DNA of 64,000 bases from Bacteroidia bacterium. Lineage in GTDB: Bacteria > Bacteroidota > Bacteroidia > J057. Every line of letters starts with the position of its first letter. Within the stretch, counting starts at the first letter, position 1. The notes under the pieces were generated by a model. That model made no database searches. It was not told the DNA's origin and saw only the letters and a program-made list of their open reading frames with translations. This document shows positions 41,598-51,600 of the stretch, in pieces. A program made the position numbers and the translations under genes. The stretch spans positions 5,704,001 through 5,768,000 of the forward strand of contig JAWPMV010000001.1 of NCBI GenBank assembly GCA_033391075.1, in the 5' to 3' direction.

Positions 41598-42902
41598 TCA
41601 ATCTTCTATAGAACCATAAATTATCGCGTACATTCTATCCCAAAAATCTGGCCGAGTAAAAGGAAGGACTTGCGTCATCCCTACAAAGGTGAGATCCTCA
41701 GCAGGATCAATGAAGAATTTTGTATTAAAAACACCTCCCCATTCATAGGTACCGGGAGATTTATGTCCCAAAGCACTTCCGTCTTTTATTTTAAGTTGGA
41801 ATCCCAATCCATAGGTAAGGCCAACTTGTTTAGAATAACGCTCTCCGCTAGCTTTCAGGTCAAGCAATTGATCCGAAGTCATGACTTCTATGGTCTTTCT
41901 GCTTAGGATTCTCGCTTCCTTATAGTTCCCTCCATTCACCAAAGCCTGAATAAATATCGCATAATCATTAGCCGTTCCTGAAAGTCCTCCGCCTCCAGCA
42001 TAGTGATTGGGATCTTCCATATTGGGATAATCGAGATTGGGATCCGGATTTACAAATAGTTTCTTTTCCTGATTATTGTAGGCATAAACCGGAACCAGTC
42101 GATCGTGATTTTCTTTGGGCTGGTAAAACCAGGTATCCTTCATACCCAGGGGATCAAAGATGTGGTTCTTGAAATATTGTGCGAGCGTTTCACCTGATGC
42201 TACTTCTACGATGCGTCCCAGCAACTCCATATTGAGGCCGTACATGTATTTTTCTCCGGGATGAAATACCAGAGGAACTTTGGCGATCTGGGCTGCCATT
42301 TGTTTCGTACTCATTTCCTTGTGAGAAAGACCAAATGCATTGGCGCCTGCTTTGGCGTAGATGGCCTGGATCTTTCCGGGATTAAACGCTCCATAGGTGA
42401 TTCCGGAAGTATGGGTAAGTAAGTGTCGAATCGTTATCGGTTTATTCGCAGGAACGCTGGTATAGCTTGTGTCCGCTTCATTGTAGGATTCCATCACAAC
42501 AGGTCTGGCAAATTCAGGGATGTAATAAAAAATAGGATCATCCAATCCCAATTTCCCTTGCTCATACAACTGCATAATGGAAACCGTTGTTACTGCTTTG
42601 GTCATAGAAGCCAAACGGAAAATATCGTCTTTTTTATAGGGATCATTGCCATCCATAGATCTTTGGCCGAAAGCTTTATTGTAAACCACATTTCCTTTCC
42701 GCATCACCATAAAAACTCCTCCGGGCAAGCTGCCATTATCTATGTATTTCTGGATATGTGCATCCAGGAGACTCAAGCGCTCTTCAGAGATACCTACGAC
42801 CTCAGCATTGCTGTTTGTAACCAGCCGATCATAGTGGCCCTGGCCAAAGGAAAACGAAAGTGAAAGGAGGAAAAGGCTCGTAAATAGCAGTAACTTTTTC
42901 AT
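41598..42902 (-). CDS. Exported serine hydrolase of the beta-lactamase (class C-like) family
   Basis: 434 residues with signal peptide MKKLLLFTSLFLLSLSFSFGQ. The SxxK nucleophile is Ser99-Met-Thr-Lys102 in RLASMTKAVTT; the second-motif tyrosine is Tyr221 in KYMYGLNMELLG; HTSGITYG is typical of the esterase/DD-peptidase-like branch. This family covers esterases, D-aminopeptidases and penicillin-binding-protein-like enzymes as well as AmpC; the sequence alone does not predict beta-lactam resistance. It follows the same strand as the neighbouring hydrolases with a 91-base gap downstream to the M20 gene. Confidence 0.85.
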   Translation of the reverse strand: MKKLLLFTSLFLLSLSFSFGQGHYDRLVTNSNAEVVGISEERLSLLDAHIQKYIDNGSLPGGVFMVMRKGNVVYNKAFGQRSMDGNDPYKKDDIFRLASMTKAVTTVSIMQLYEQGKLGLDDPIFYYIPEFARPVVMESYNEADTSYTSVPANKPITIRHLLTHTSGITYGAFNPGKIQAIYAKAGANAFGLSHKEMSTKQMAAQIAKVPLVFHPGEKYMYGLNMELLGRIVEVASGETLAQYFKNHIFDPLGMKDTWFYQPKENHDRLVPVYAYNNQEKKLFVNPDPNLDYPNMEDPNHYAGGGGLSGTANDYAIFIQALVNGGNYKEARILSRKTIEVMTSDQLLDLKASGERYSKQVGLTYGLGFQLKIKDGSALGHKSPGTYEWGGVFNTKFFIDPAEDLTFVGMTQVLPFTRPDFWDRMYAIIYGSIED

Positions 42903-42999
42903 AAACAGATATAGATTTTCAGGATAGTAATTGTGTTCAGAATAAAGATAATCCTTAATCTGTTCATTTTGCTATAAGCGGTTTAATAAGAAGCTCTGT

Positions 43000-43584
43000 T
43001 TATCGTTCGGCTTTTCTTTTTGTGCAGGATATCTTCCAGGTCGGAAAAGAGAAGGTTTCTCCTACATTTACCCATTCTCCCAACCATTTAAATCCTTCTT
43101 CCGAAATATCATAAAAGCTAATCTTGTACGATCCATCCATTCCATTTGGGGCCTTTTGTTCCATATAAAGGATGATCTTATCATCGACCTTGCCTCCTTC
43201 CCAGGCTGGAAGGCGAGCGGCTGCCGAAGCCTTTGAATAGTAATGGACATACCATTTTGAGCTATCAGCATTAAATTGACGAATACTCCCGGAATAGGTA
43301 CCATCTTCCTTGACCGTCTCATCCTGTACCGCCTGACCATTCATAATATATTTGAACTTCCAGGTCATCTGCACCGGTTCGGCCCAGGTCTGGTCCTGCT
43401 TTCGACTTTCTGAAACACAATCACAGATTCCAATCAGCGGGGCATAATCAGCCACTTCTTTTGGAGCGTCCGGATTGAGCAGGCCAAAGGGATTTTCAGC
43501 AGATACCTCATATGCTTTATACTCCTGTGCAATAAGAGAGAGGGAAAAAATTGAGAGATAAGAGATCAATAGTAGTTTTTTCAT
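43000..43584 (-). CDS. Secreted protein of unknown function (DUF1579-like)
   Basis: 194 residues with a signal peptide (MKKLLLISYLSIFSLSLIAQ). The mature part reads as a beta-barrel or lipocalin-like fold: LIGICDCVSESR, TWKFKYIMNGQAVQDETVKEDGTYSGSIRQFNADSSKWYVHYYS and the final WLGEWVN. Phrases of this type occur in DUF1579-like proteins, but I am not sure of the match. It is the most upstream of the leftward exported genes and the last gene before the repeat array. Confidence 0.6.
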   Translation of the reverse strand: MKKLLLISYLSIFSLSLIAQEYKAYEVSAENPFGLLNPDAPKEVADYAPLIGICDCVSESRKQDQTWAEPVQMTWKFKYIMNGQAVQDETVKEDGTYSGSIRQFNADSSKWYVHYYSKASAAARLPAWEGGKVDDKIILYMEQKAPNGMDGSYKISFYDISEEGFKWLGEWVNVGETFSFPTWKISCTKRKAER

Positions 43585-43683
43585 GTGAAGTAATGGGTTA
43601 AGTGAATAAAAATCTCTCCTTCTTTAGTCTATAACGCCAGGATAGGATAAGGGGTACGCTGAGACTCCTCTTGCTGATGGTAA

Positions 43684-44332
43684 TCTCGATTCTCATTAGG
43701 CAGATTGTAAGTTGCCCCTACAATTCGTGATTTGAATAAATTGGCCTTGCGCGCACTCCTTAATCCTATCAGGAGAAGGGAGTGTGGGCTTGAGGCGGTG
43801 GGTATAGAATTCTTCCGCCACAGGCTCCTTTCCCTTATAGAAGAAACGATCCGTACAAGGTATTCTGAATTCTCATTGGGCTACAATTCGTGATTTGAAT
43901 AAATTGGCCTTGCGCGCACTCCTTAATCCTATCAGGAGAAGGGAGTGTGGGCTTGAGGCGGTGGGTATAGAATTCTTCCGCCACAGGCTCCTTTCCCTTA
44001 AAGAAGAATCGACCCGTACAAGGTATTTTGGATTCTCATGGGGCAGATTATAATCTGCCCCTACAATTGACAATTCTTTACTGGATATGCGCGCACTCCT
44101 TGATCCTATCAGGAGAAGGGAGTGTGGGCTTGAGGCGGTGGGTATAGAATTCTTCCGCCGCAGGCTCCTTTCCCTTATAGAAGAATCGATCCGTACAAGG
44201 TATTTTGGATTCTAATGGGGCAGATTGTAAGCTGCTCCTACAATTCGTGATTTGAATAAATTGGCCTTGCGCGCACTCCTTGATCCTATCAGGAGAAGGG
44301 AGTGTGGGCTTGAGGCGGTGGGTTCTGTAGGG
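43684..44332. repeat. Tandem array of four structured repeats (periods about 163, 177 and 180 bases)
   Basis: Four copies of GCGCGCACTCCTT begin at 43749, 43912, 44089 and 44269. Each unit has a hairpin-forming ACTCCTT ... AGGGAGT segment, a GGCGG ... CCGCC segment, and a palindrome before it; the palindrome is perfect in copy 3 (GGGGCAGATTA then its reverse complement, 44040-44061), imperfect at 43698-43719 and 44217-44238, and deleted in copy 2, which explains the short first period. The last unit is truncated two bases before the ribH stop. Short open frames inside are by-products of the repeat. 43585-43683 holds a possible decayed unit and the upstream region of the DUF1579-like gene. Confidence 0.85.
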
Positions 44333-44334
44333 TT

Positions 44335-44820
44335 TTACAGACTCTTCTGCAAATCAATCATCTCAAGTAGAGCCACAGCAGCTTCTTCACCTTTGTTGCC
44401 GTACTTGCCTCCGGCTCTAGCTTCTGCCTGTTCCTGGGTATCAGGAGTCAGGACGCCAAAAATCACGGGACGATTATGTTTGATACTTACCTGGGTGATG
44501 CCCTGAGCAACCGCATCGCAGATGAAATCAAAATGACGGGTTTCTCCCTGAATCACACAGCCCAGGCATATAACTCCGTCCAGCTTTTCAGCTTCCAGCA
44601 GCATATTGGCGCCTGAGGAGAGTTCATAGGAACCTGGAACGAAGTGAACCTTGACATTGTCTTCTTTCAGATTCGCATCAAGCAAAGTTGCTTTAGCTCC
44701 TTCCAGAAGGGCGCCGGTTATTTTATCGTTCCATTTACTGACGAGGATAGCTACGCGATCATTGCTATGATCACCGCTACCTTCATATTTGATGTGGGAA
44801 AGGTCGTGTCCGCCCGCCAT
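44335..44820 (-). CDS. ribH: 6,7-dimethyl-8-ribityllumazine synthase
   Basis: Penultimate step of riboflavin synthesis: condenses 5-amino-6-ribitylaminouracil with 3,4-dihydroxybutanone phosphate, usually as an icosahedral or pentameric shell. The signatures are RVAILVSKWND, VPGSYELSSGA, CLGCVIQGETRHFDFI (catalytic His96) and FGVLTPDTQEQAEARAG. 161 residues is standard. The stop of the upstream TPR gene and this ATG overlap as TAATG, so translation is coupled. The 3' end directly abuts the structured repeat array. Confidence 0.96.
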   Translation of the reverse strand: MAGGHDLSHIKYEGSGDHSNDRVAILVSKWNDKITGALLEGAKATLLDANLKEDNVKVHFVPGSYELSSGANMLLEAEKLDGVICLGCVIQGETRHFDFICDAVAQGITQVSIKHNRPVIFGVLTPDTQEQAEARAGGKYGNKGEEAAVALLEMIDLQKSL

Positions 44821-45527
44821 TATTGAGAAACTCTACCGATGTATTTATCGATTCTTAGTCCTTCAGTACTCAGCGGGTATTCGTCCTTGATGGTTTGGTA
44901 CAGACGTAAGGCCTTATCAGCTTGTCCTGCTGCTTCATAATTACGTCCTGCCTGCAAGAGCATGGTAGGAGTCGTTTGATCATTTTCAGCGGGAGTATAT
45001 GCAGCATCCTCAAAAAGCTCGGCGGCTTTCAAAGGCTCATTTTGCTCTTCATAAGCAAAAGCCAGCGCAACATTTCTGGACATCCCCATCATGGTGTTAG
45101 ATGCAGATACTTTTTCCAGATGTTCAATTCCACGATCAACCTGAGGGGTACCTGAATTTAGGTAAATCAGTCCGATATAGTAATTGGCCATTTCAGCAGC
45201 ACTGGTTCCGGGATAGTCCTCAGTAATCGCGAGGAAACCTGGATACTGACCATCTCCATTCAAAGCCTGATTGAAGGAATCTGCCTCGAAATAGTAAACG
45301 GCCTGGAACATATCTCTGTTGGCCTCAACATTTTGTTGATCCTGGTACCAGTTATAGCCAAAGAATCCTCCCACAATCAAGAGAAGACCAATGCCAATAC
45401 CCATTACGAGTTTTTGGTTCTTTTCAACAAAATCACCAAAGGGTGCTTCGGAACCTTCTTCCTCCAAATTCTCTACGTCTTCGTAGATCACTTCGTCTTC
45501 CAACTCTGCCTGCTTTTTCTTTGCCAT
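44820..45527 (-). CDS. Membrane-anchored tetratricopeptide-repeat protein
   Basis: 235 residues. An acidic cytoplasmic N-terminus (MAKKKQAELEDEVIYEDVENLEEEGSE), one membrane segment (about 42-58, LVMGIGIGLLLIVGGFFGY), then a periplasmic TPR-like domain (PGTSAAEMANYYIGLIYLNSG; NVALAFAYEEQNEPLKAAELFEDAAY; LLQAGRNYEAAGQADKALRLYQTI). The topology is that of YfgM-type proteins, but no BamB-like gene follows. I start at ATG 45527; the frame extends 10 codons further upstream with weaker support. It is coupled to ribH by TAATG. Confidence 0.8.
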   Translation of the reverse strand: MAKKKQAELEDEVIYEDVENLEEEGSEAPFGDFVEKNQKLVMGIGIGLLLIVGGFFGYNWYQDQQNVEANRDMFQAVYYFEADSFNQALNGDGQYPGFLAITEDYPGTSAAEMANYYIGLIYLNSGTPQVDRGIEHLEKVSASNTMMGMSRNVALAFAYEEQNEPLKAAELFEDAAYTPAENDQTTPTMLLQAGRNYEAAGQADKALRLYQTIKDEYPLSTEGLRIDKYIGRVSQ

Positions 45528-45559
45528 AGTATAAGCTATTTTTCTTTCAGTTTGCAAAA

Positions 45560-45615
45560 AAACTAAATCCCCCCCTAAACTGCAAGCTTTTTCTTGCTTA
45601 GGGGGGGATTAGTTT
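45560..45615 (-). terminator. Large C7/G7 hairpin terminator
   Basis: The arms AAACTAAATCCCCCCCTAA and TTAGGGGGGGATTAGTTT pair almost completely (one bulged base). Read leftwards, the second arm ends in AGTTTTTTT, giving a strong intrinsic terminator for the giant gene. A second, smaller hairpin (GGTC ... GACC) lies at 45617-45632. Confidence 0.8.
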
Positions 45616-45632
45616 AGGTCTTTTTACAGACC

Positions 45633-48600
45633 TTATTCTTTCATAATACGTTTATACGCAGTTCGTTCACCGTCGGAAATCCTCACGAGGTACACTCCTT
45701 CGGCATGCCTGGTCAAGTCAACGCGCTGACGATAGAGGCCAAAAATGTTTTCTTCTACATGTTGGAAAACTTTTCTTCCTCTTGTGTCAGTTACTTCTAT
45801 GGTCAGTTTATCCGCCTGGAAGTCGAAGCCATTCAACTCAACGTAGAAGTCTTCGGTAGTCGGGTTAGGATAAACGCTGATCATAGCGTTGAACTCTTCA
45901 TCTATCGCTACACCTGCCAGAACTTGCTTGGTTGTATCCGTACCACAATCGTTGTAAACGATCAGGGTAACTTCGAAAGCACCAGCCAATCCGTAAGTAT
46001 AGCTTGGATTAAGATCCGTAGAAGTACCGGCTCCATCTCCAAAGTCCCAGAGAACTGAATCAACACCTCCTGTGGAAGAATTGGTAAAGTCATAGGTGAA
46101 GAGATAGTTTGGAGCATTGAAGGTAAAGTCTGCCGTCGGTATGGTATTTACTGTAACATCAACTGTATCAGTTGCACTACAACCATTCGCTTCGGCAACA
46201 ATTACCGTAATACTTCCACTCTGCCTGATAGTTTCTGTTTGAGCGGTTCCTCCACTAGACCACAAAAAGGTGGCTCCAGCGTTTCCTGCATCAAGCACTA
46301 CACTATCACAAGCTACCTGATCCATTCCCAGATCAACGACAGGCTCTGTTCCTCCTGTAATGATGATCTGACCACTATCATCACATCCATTAGCCGTAGT
46401 TACTGTGACACTGATCGTATCAGAAGTACCTGTCGGAGGAGGCATTACCATAATTGTCTGACTGCTTTCACCGGTAGACCACAGGAAGGTAGAACCTACA
46501 TTTCCTGCATCAAGGGTGATCGGATCACAAGCTTCGCGATCGGCTCCCAGATCCACTACGGGTCCTGGCAGGATCGTTACATTCACTGAATCTGTAGTTT
46601 CACAACCCAGTTGGTTAACTGTTACGGAATAAGTTCCGCTCTGATCCACATCCAGGGTTTGAGCAAACTGACCAGCAACTGACCAGATATAGCTAGCTCC
46701 AGGATTTCCTGCATCAAGGGTAACCATATTACACTCCGTACGATCCGGACCAAGGTCTACATCTGGAGCATCATTGATAATGAGTACAGCCGTATCTGAT
46801 GCAGTACATCCAAAGATGTCAACGATGTTGACAACATAAGAACCTGTGGTATCCGCACGTAGAGTTGGAGTAGTGATATTGTTGCCCCAGTCGTAGGATA
46901 CAAAAGTTGGATTAGATGCATCCAAGAGGAATCCTTCACACTCAATTCCATCCGGACCAAGATCTACAGGAGGTACTGGAAGAATTGTACCTGATACAGG
47001 TGTTCTATCACTGGAACAACCGAGGTTTTGATAATACACCCGACCACTAAATGAGCGGTTGGTCAATACCTGGTTATTACTTGCCCCACCAAATGGATAG
47101 GCTACTGAAATACCTGCACTCAGATTAAGACCCGGTCCACCGTAGTTGGAAGTACCAAAGTCATGTGTAAGTCCTGAGATACCTGTTGCGGTAAGGTAGA
47201 TACCGTAAGTAGAGCCTTCTGGGATCGCCAGACCACCTACCGGTACTCTGGTAGCATTACCTTCCCCGGCCGAAACAACACTTGTAGTTCCAAGTAGGGT
47301 CCAGTCATTAGGATTGGTAATCGAGACACCATCGTAAGAAGTGGTGTAAGACGAATCCAGATAGTATACCTCAACATTAATTGTTGGGCCAGGGGCACCA
47401 TCAATGTTTATATCAAAGCTATCTACCTCAATCGGACCTCCAATTGCAGTCAGGTCAAACATACTACCATCCTGCGCATTGAAGAGTTCGTTAAGAGAAG
47501 TCTCCAGTTGCTGAGGTCTAAAGCTTCTGGCTTCTACATAATAATTGATAGAAGAAGTAAGCATCGGAGTCTGGTAGCTGGTTCCGGTAGCAATCAGGTT
47601 ACCACCTGTGATTGAGTCGTACCAGTAGAACTCATCTGCAATACCCGTTACAGCCAGGTCAAACATAGCCGTATCAGTGAAACATACAGAATCATTGACT
47701 GCTAGTGGTGCCTCTGGAGAAACTGCGAATACTGCAACTCCTACAGCTGTGTTGTTTCCAAAGAACTGATCAGAGCCCAGACCTGTAAAGGCAGAGATGG
47801 TCATAACACCTCCAGTATTAGAGTTGAATCCTCCAATAACCATAGTAGCAGTATCTCCGGCATCCAGGGTACCATTAAAGTTACCATTCACTGTTGCAAC
47901 TGTACCACCACTAATATTAGCAGAAACCGGGAAGTTGCTTTGAGCATTGGTTCCGTAGTTTACAATCTCAACTTCTATGATCGTAGAATCATTGCCACAA
48001 TCTTCACCCGTAGGTGCAAGGATATTGGTTACCCCAACATCATTAGCCAGCAATTCACGGATTTCAATATTATCAAGTGCAATATCACCACGGAAGGTAG
48101 TACCTGTTGGGTCCGCAGTAATCTGACCTGTGAAGGTAATATTGATGGTTTGTCCAATGAATGGGGCAAGATCAATGGTATCAGTGATCCATGGATCATT
48201 AGAATCAAATTGTTGCTCTCCAATCAACAGACCAAGGTTGGTTTGTCCGGCAGCAGTCTCTCCATCAATACTCAGGAACCCAATAGAAGATCCATACATA
48301 TGGTAAGAGTAAAAGAGCTTAGGATTGGTAGCAGTTGTCAAATCCAGACATCCGGTAGACAATCTTGCCTGGTCGCTATCAGCAGAACCTGATGCTTCCA
48401 TATAGATGTATCCACCTCCACCAGTAACGTCATCACTTGGACCTGTGTTAGTAGAACCTGTTCCATTGAAATTCACTTCCCATGGCAGATCAGCAAACTG
48501 ATCATTTACCAGGTCAGCAAAAATCTCTTCACCATCAGGATAGTTATTGAAGTTATCTGAGATAGGTAGAGGTCCGCCAGGACTACTTTCGATAGTTACC

Positions 48601-51600
48601 GATAGTGTATCATTGAAATTGTTTGCATCTCCGTTGATACCGCTTGGCCAGGCCTTAAGGGTATAAGGTCCGGGAGGAGAAAGGTCAACATTGCTGATAA
48701 CAACCGGAATTCCTCTGTTAGGAAGAATCTGATCATTGATAGTTATGCTCTGTTGAGTTCCACCATTCAGGATATAGTTGAAAGTAAAGGGTCCATTCAA
48801 GGTATCTCTACCCAGGTTGGATACACCTACTACTATACTGTCATTGGCAGTCAACCCACATTCTCCTAATGGATAAAGGAGGGTAGTTGCACCAGCATCC
48901 TGATCAATCAGACCTGTGATTTTGATGTTATCAAAGGCAACACCATCATCCTGAACAGAACCATCAGAACCGAAGGCAATTCGCATCAGTACTTTAGGTT
49001 GTCCACCCAATCCGAACAATCTGTTTTGGGCAGTTACCCAACCACCAGAACCATTTCCAGAGATATCGCGTCCGGACCATCCTTGCGGCTGGCCACCAGG
49101 ACTACCGTTGATCGTATTGTCTGTATACCAGTTGTCTGGATCGCCGACATTACCAATAGTTTGCCAGCTGGCTCCATCATCAATAGAGGTCTGCAGAGCA
49201 GCACCATCCCAGCTGAATTCGGCATTCCACCATACATCCAGGAATACGGTTGGGGAATCAAGGGTCGAGAAGTCGAAACAAGGTCCTAATAGGAAGGAAT
49301 TTTCACTTGCGTTATAAGATCCTGTACCTAATCCACCTGTTACCCAAGCATTGACACCGGAAGAGGCTCCAACGATGGTGTTTTTAGCAGGTGTACCAAA
49401 GGCCCATGAATTATTGGTACCATCGGAAGACCAACCCCCGTTTCCGGATTCGAAGTCTTCAACATATGGGTAAGAAGAAACAACCGGACGGCTGTCAATC
49501 ACATAGCTAACTGTATCATTAAACTTATTGATATCATTAGCTGCATTTGTAACTACCCCAATGTCATAAGTACCAGCAGCACTCAAGTCAGCTCTTGTCG
49601 CAAAGGTGTGCGTAATAGTAGCACCTGGTGCAATCGTATCACCAACAGTTTCTGTGATATAAGTACCGCCATTGATGTTATAAGATAGATCTACTCCAAT
49701 GATCGTATCAGGACCCACATTCGAGTAACTGATTTCTACAATAGAAGTATCTGCTAATCCACAATCACTTGTTGGCTGAATCAAGGCAGTAGGCTCAACA
49801 TCTTCTGGAGAGAAGAGGATGATTTTCACATCATCTATCGCCATATCACCCGTAAATCCATTTCCTCTGACACCTACAAACTCAATCTGAATAGTCTCTG
49901 TTCCTACAAAGTTCAGATCAACGGTATCGGTTTCCCACGGATCTGTATCTGCCGTTTGGAAAGGTCCAGAACGAGTAAATACGATCGTATCAAGCGTAGG
50001 CGTGATGATGTGCACTTCAAGCGTACCCATATCGGCACCAAACATATGCCAACCAAAAGCAAGCTTTGGATCAGGGTTCACACTAAGGTCTACACATGGC
50101 GAAAGGAAACTATAAGTATCTCCCTGTCCACCACCAGAGGTTTCTGTGTAGAAGTAGGTACCAGCAGCAGTTCCTAAGGTAAGGTCAACTGCAGGACCTG
50201 TACCTGAAGAACCTGTACCGGCCTGATCAGGTCTCCATCCAACAAAAGGAGTTGGGTTAGTTATTACCCAACCATTGTTAGTTACAGGATCGAAGTTTTC
50301 AAAATCTTCGGTCAGGGTACCCAATTGCAAAGGAATAGATTGCAGCGTAACAGAAGCTGTCGTATCATTTCCACTCAAGGTATCTCCAGGAGCTGCCACA
50401 TAAGCAGTAAGTGTATAAATACCCGGAGTTGTTAAATCAGCAGGTACAGTAATTGTATAATCCAATGTATCATCAGGATTCAAACTACCAGCACTTATCA
50501 CAGAACTCAGGCTCTGAGGGTTAGGTCCGGAAATATTTACACCTACTGTGGTATTATCTGTACTAAAGTCAAGCGTAAGGCTTCCTTTATTGATCAACTG
50601 AACAATCACATCTTCGGTTCCACTGAAACAAGAAGAACCAAGAGGAGAAAGAATCGCTTCCGCTCTCATATCTACTGGAGGACCCTGGAAGATATTTACA
50701 TTATCGAAAGCCATACCATCGGTTTGAGAGAAAGCTCCTGAACCGAAGGCCATTCTAAGAATTACCTGAGATTCACCAGCCAAACCATCAAGGTTGTGGC
50801 GAGCTGTTACCCACTGACCAGGACCTCCACCAAATCCGGTAGTACCTGACCAACCTTCAGAAGATCCACCTGGCTGGGCGTCGATAGTATTGTCGCTGAA
50901 CCAGTTATTGGGATCCCCAAAGGCACCCACATTTTGCCAGCTTTGGCCGCCATCTATAGAAGACTGTAATACAGCACCATCTGTACTGAAGAAAATCTCC
51001 CACCAGATATCAAGGCTTATAGAAGCTGAAGATAAACCAGAGAAGTCGAAACATGGAGAAACTACCCATGATTGCTCATTGGCATTGTAATCACCAGTCG
51101 CCAAACCACCCGTTACCCAGGCATTTACTCCCGAAGAAGCACCTTGAATAACAGACTTGGCAGGTGTACCAAATGTCCAACTATTATTTACTCCACCAGC
51201 AAGCCATCCACCTTCACCATTTTCAAAGTCTTCAGAATATGGGAAAGTTGCTACCTGTGGATAGGTAATCAGGCTCAATCTTACGGTATCATTCTGGTTG
51301 AGGGTATCAGCAGGCGTAACAGAAGTAGTAACGATTGTGATATCGTGGAAACCAGGAGCAGAAAGATCTGCTGTAGCGGTGAATGTATAAGCAAGCGTAT
51401 CACCAGGAGCGATCGTAGTTGGGATCGTTTCTGGAGTTGTGAATGCACCACCATCAACTGAGAAGGAAGCAACTGTATTTGCCAATGGAGAAGATCCAAA
51501 GTTCACAACAGAAACACTTACAGCCTCATTTGCAGTCAATGCACAACCAGATAATGGAGCCAATACTTCATCAGCCAGGGCATCGATAGGTGCAGGCTCT

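Noticed and set aside
43873-44506. ORFs of 66 and 84 codons within and across the tandem array
   Set aside because: They are read from the repeat units in both orientations; the longer one also runs into ribH antisense. Units differ by indels that break the frame, and the structure (hairpins) explains the conservation better.
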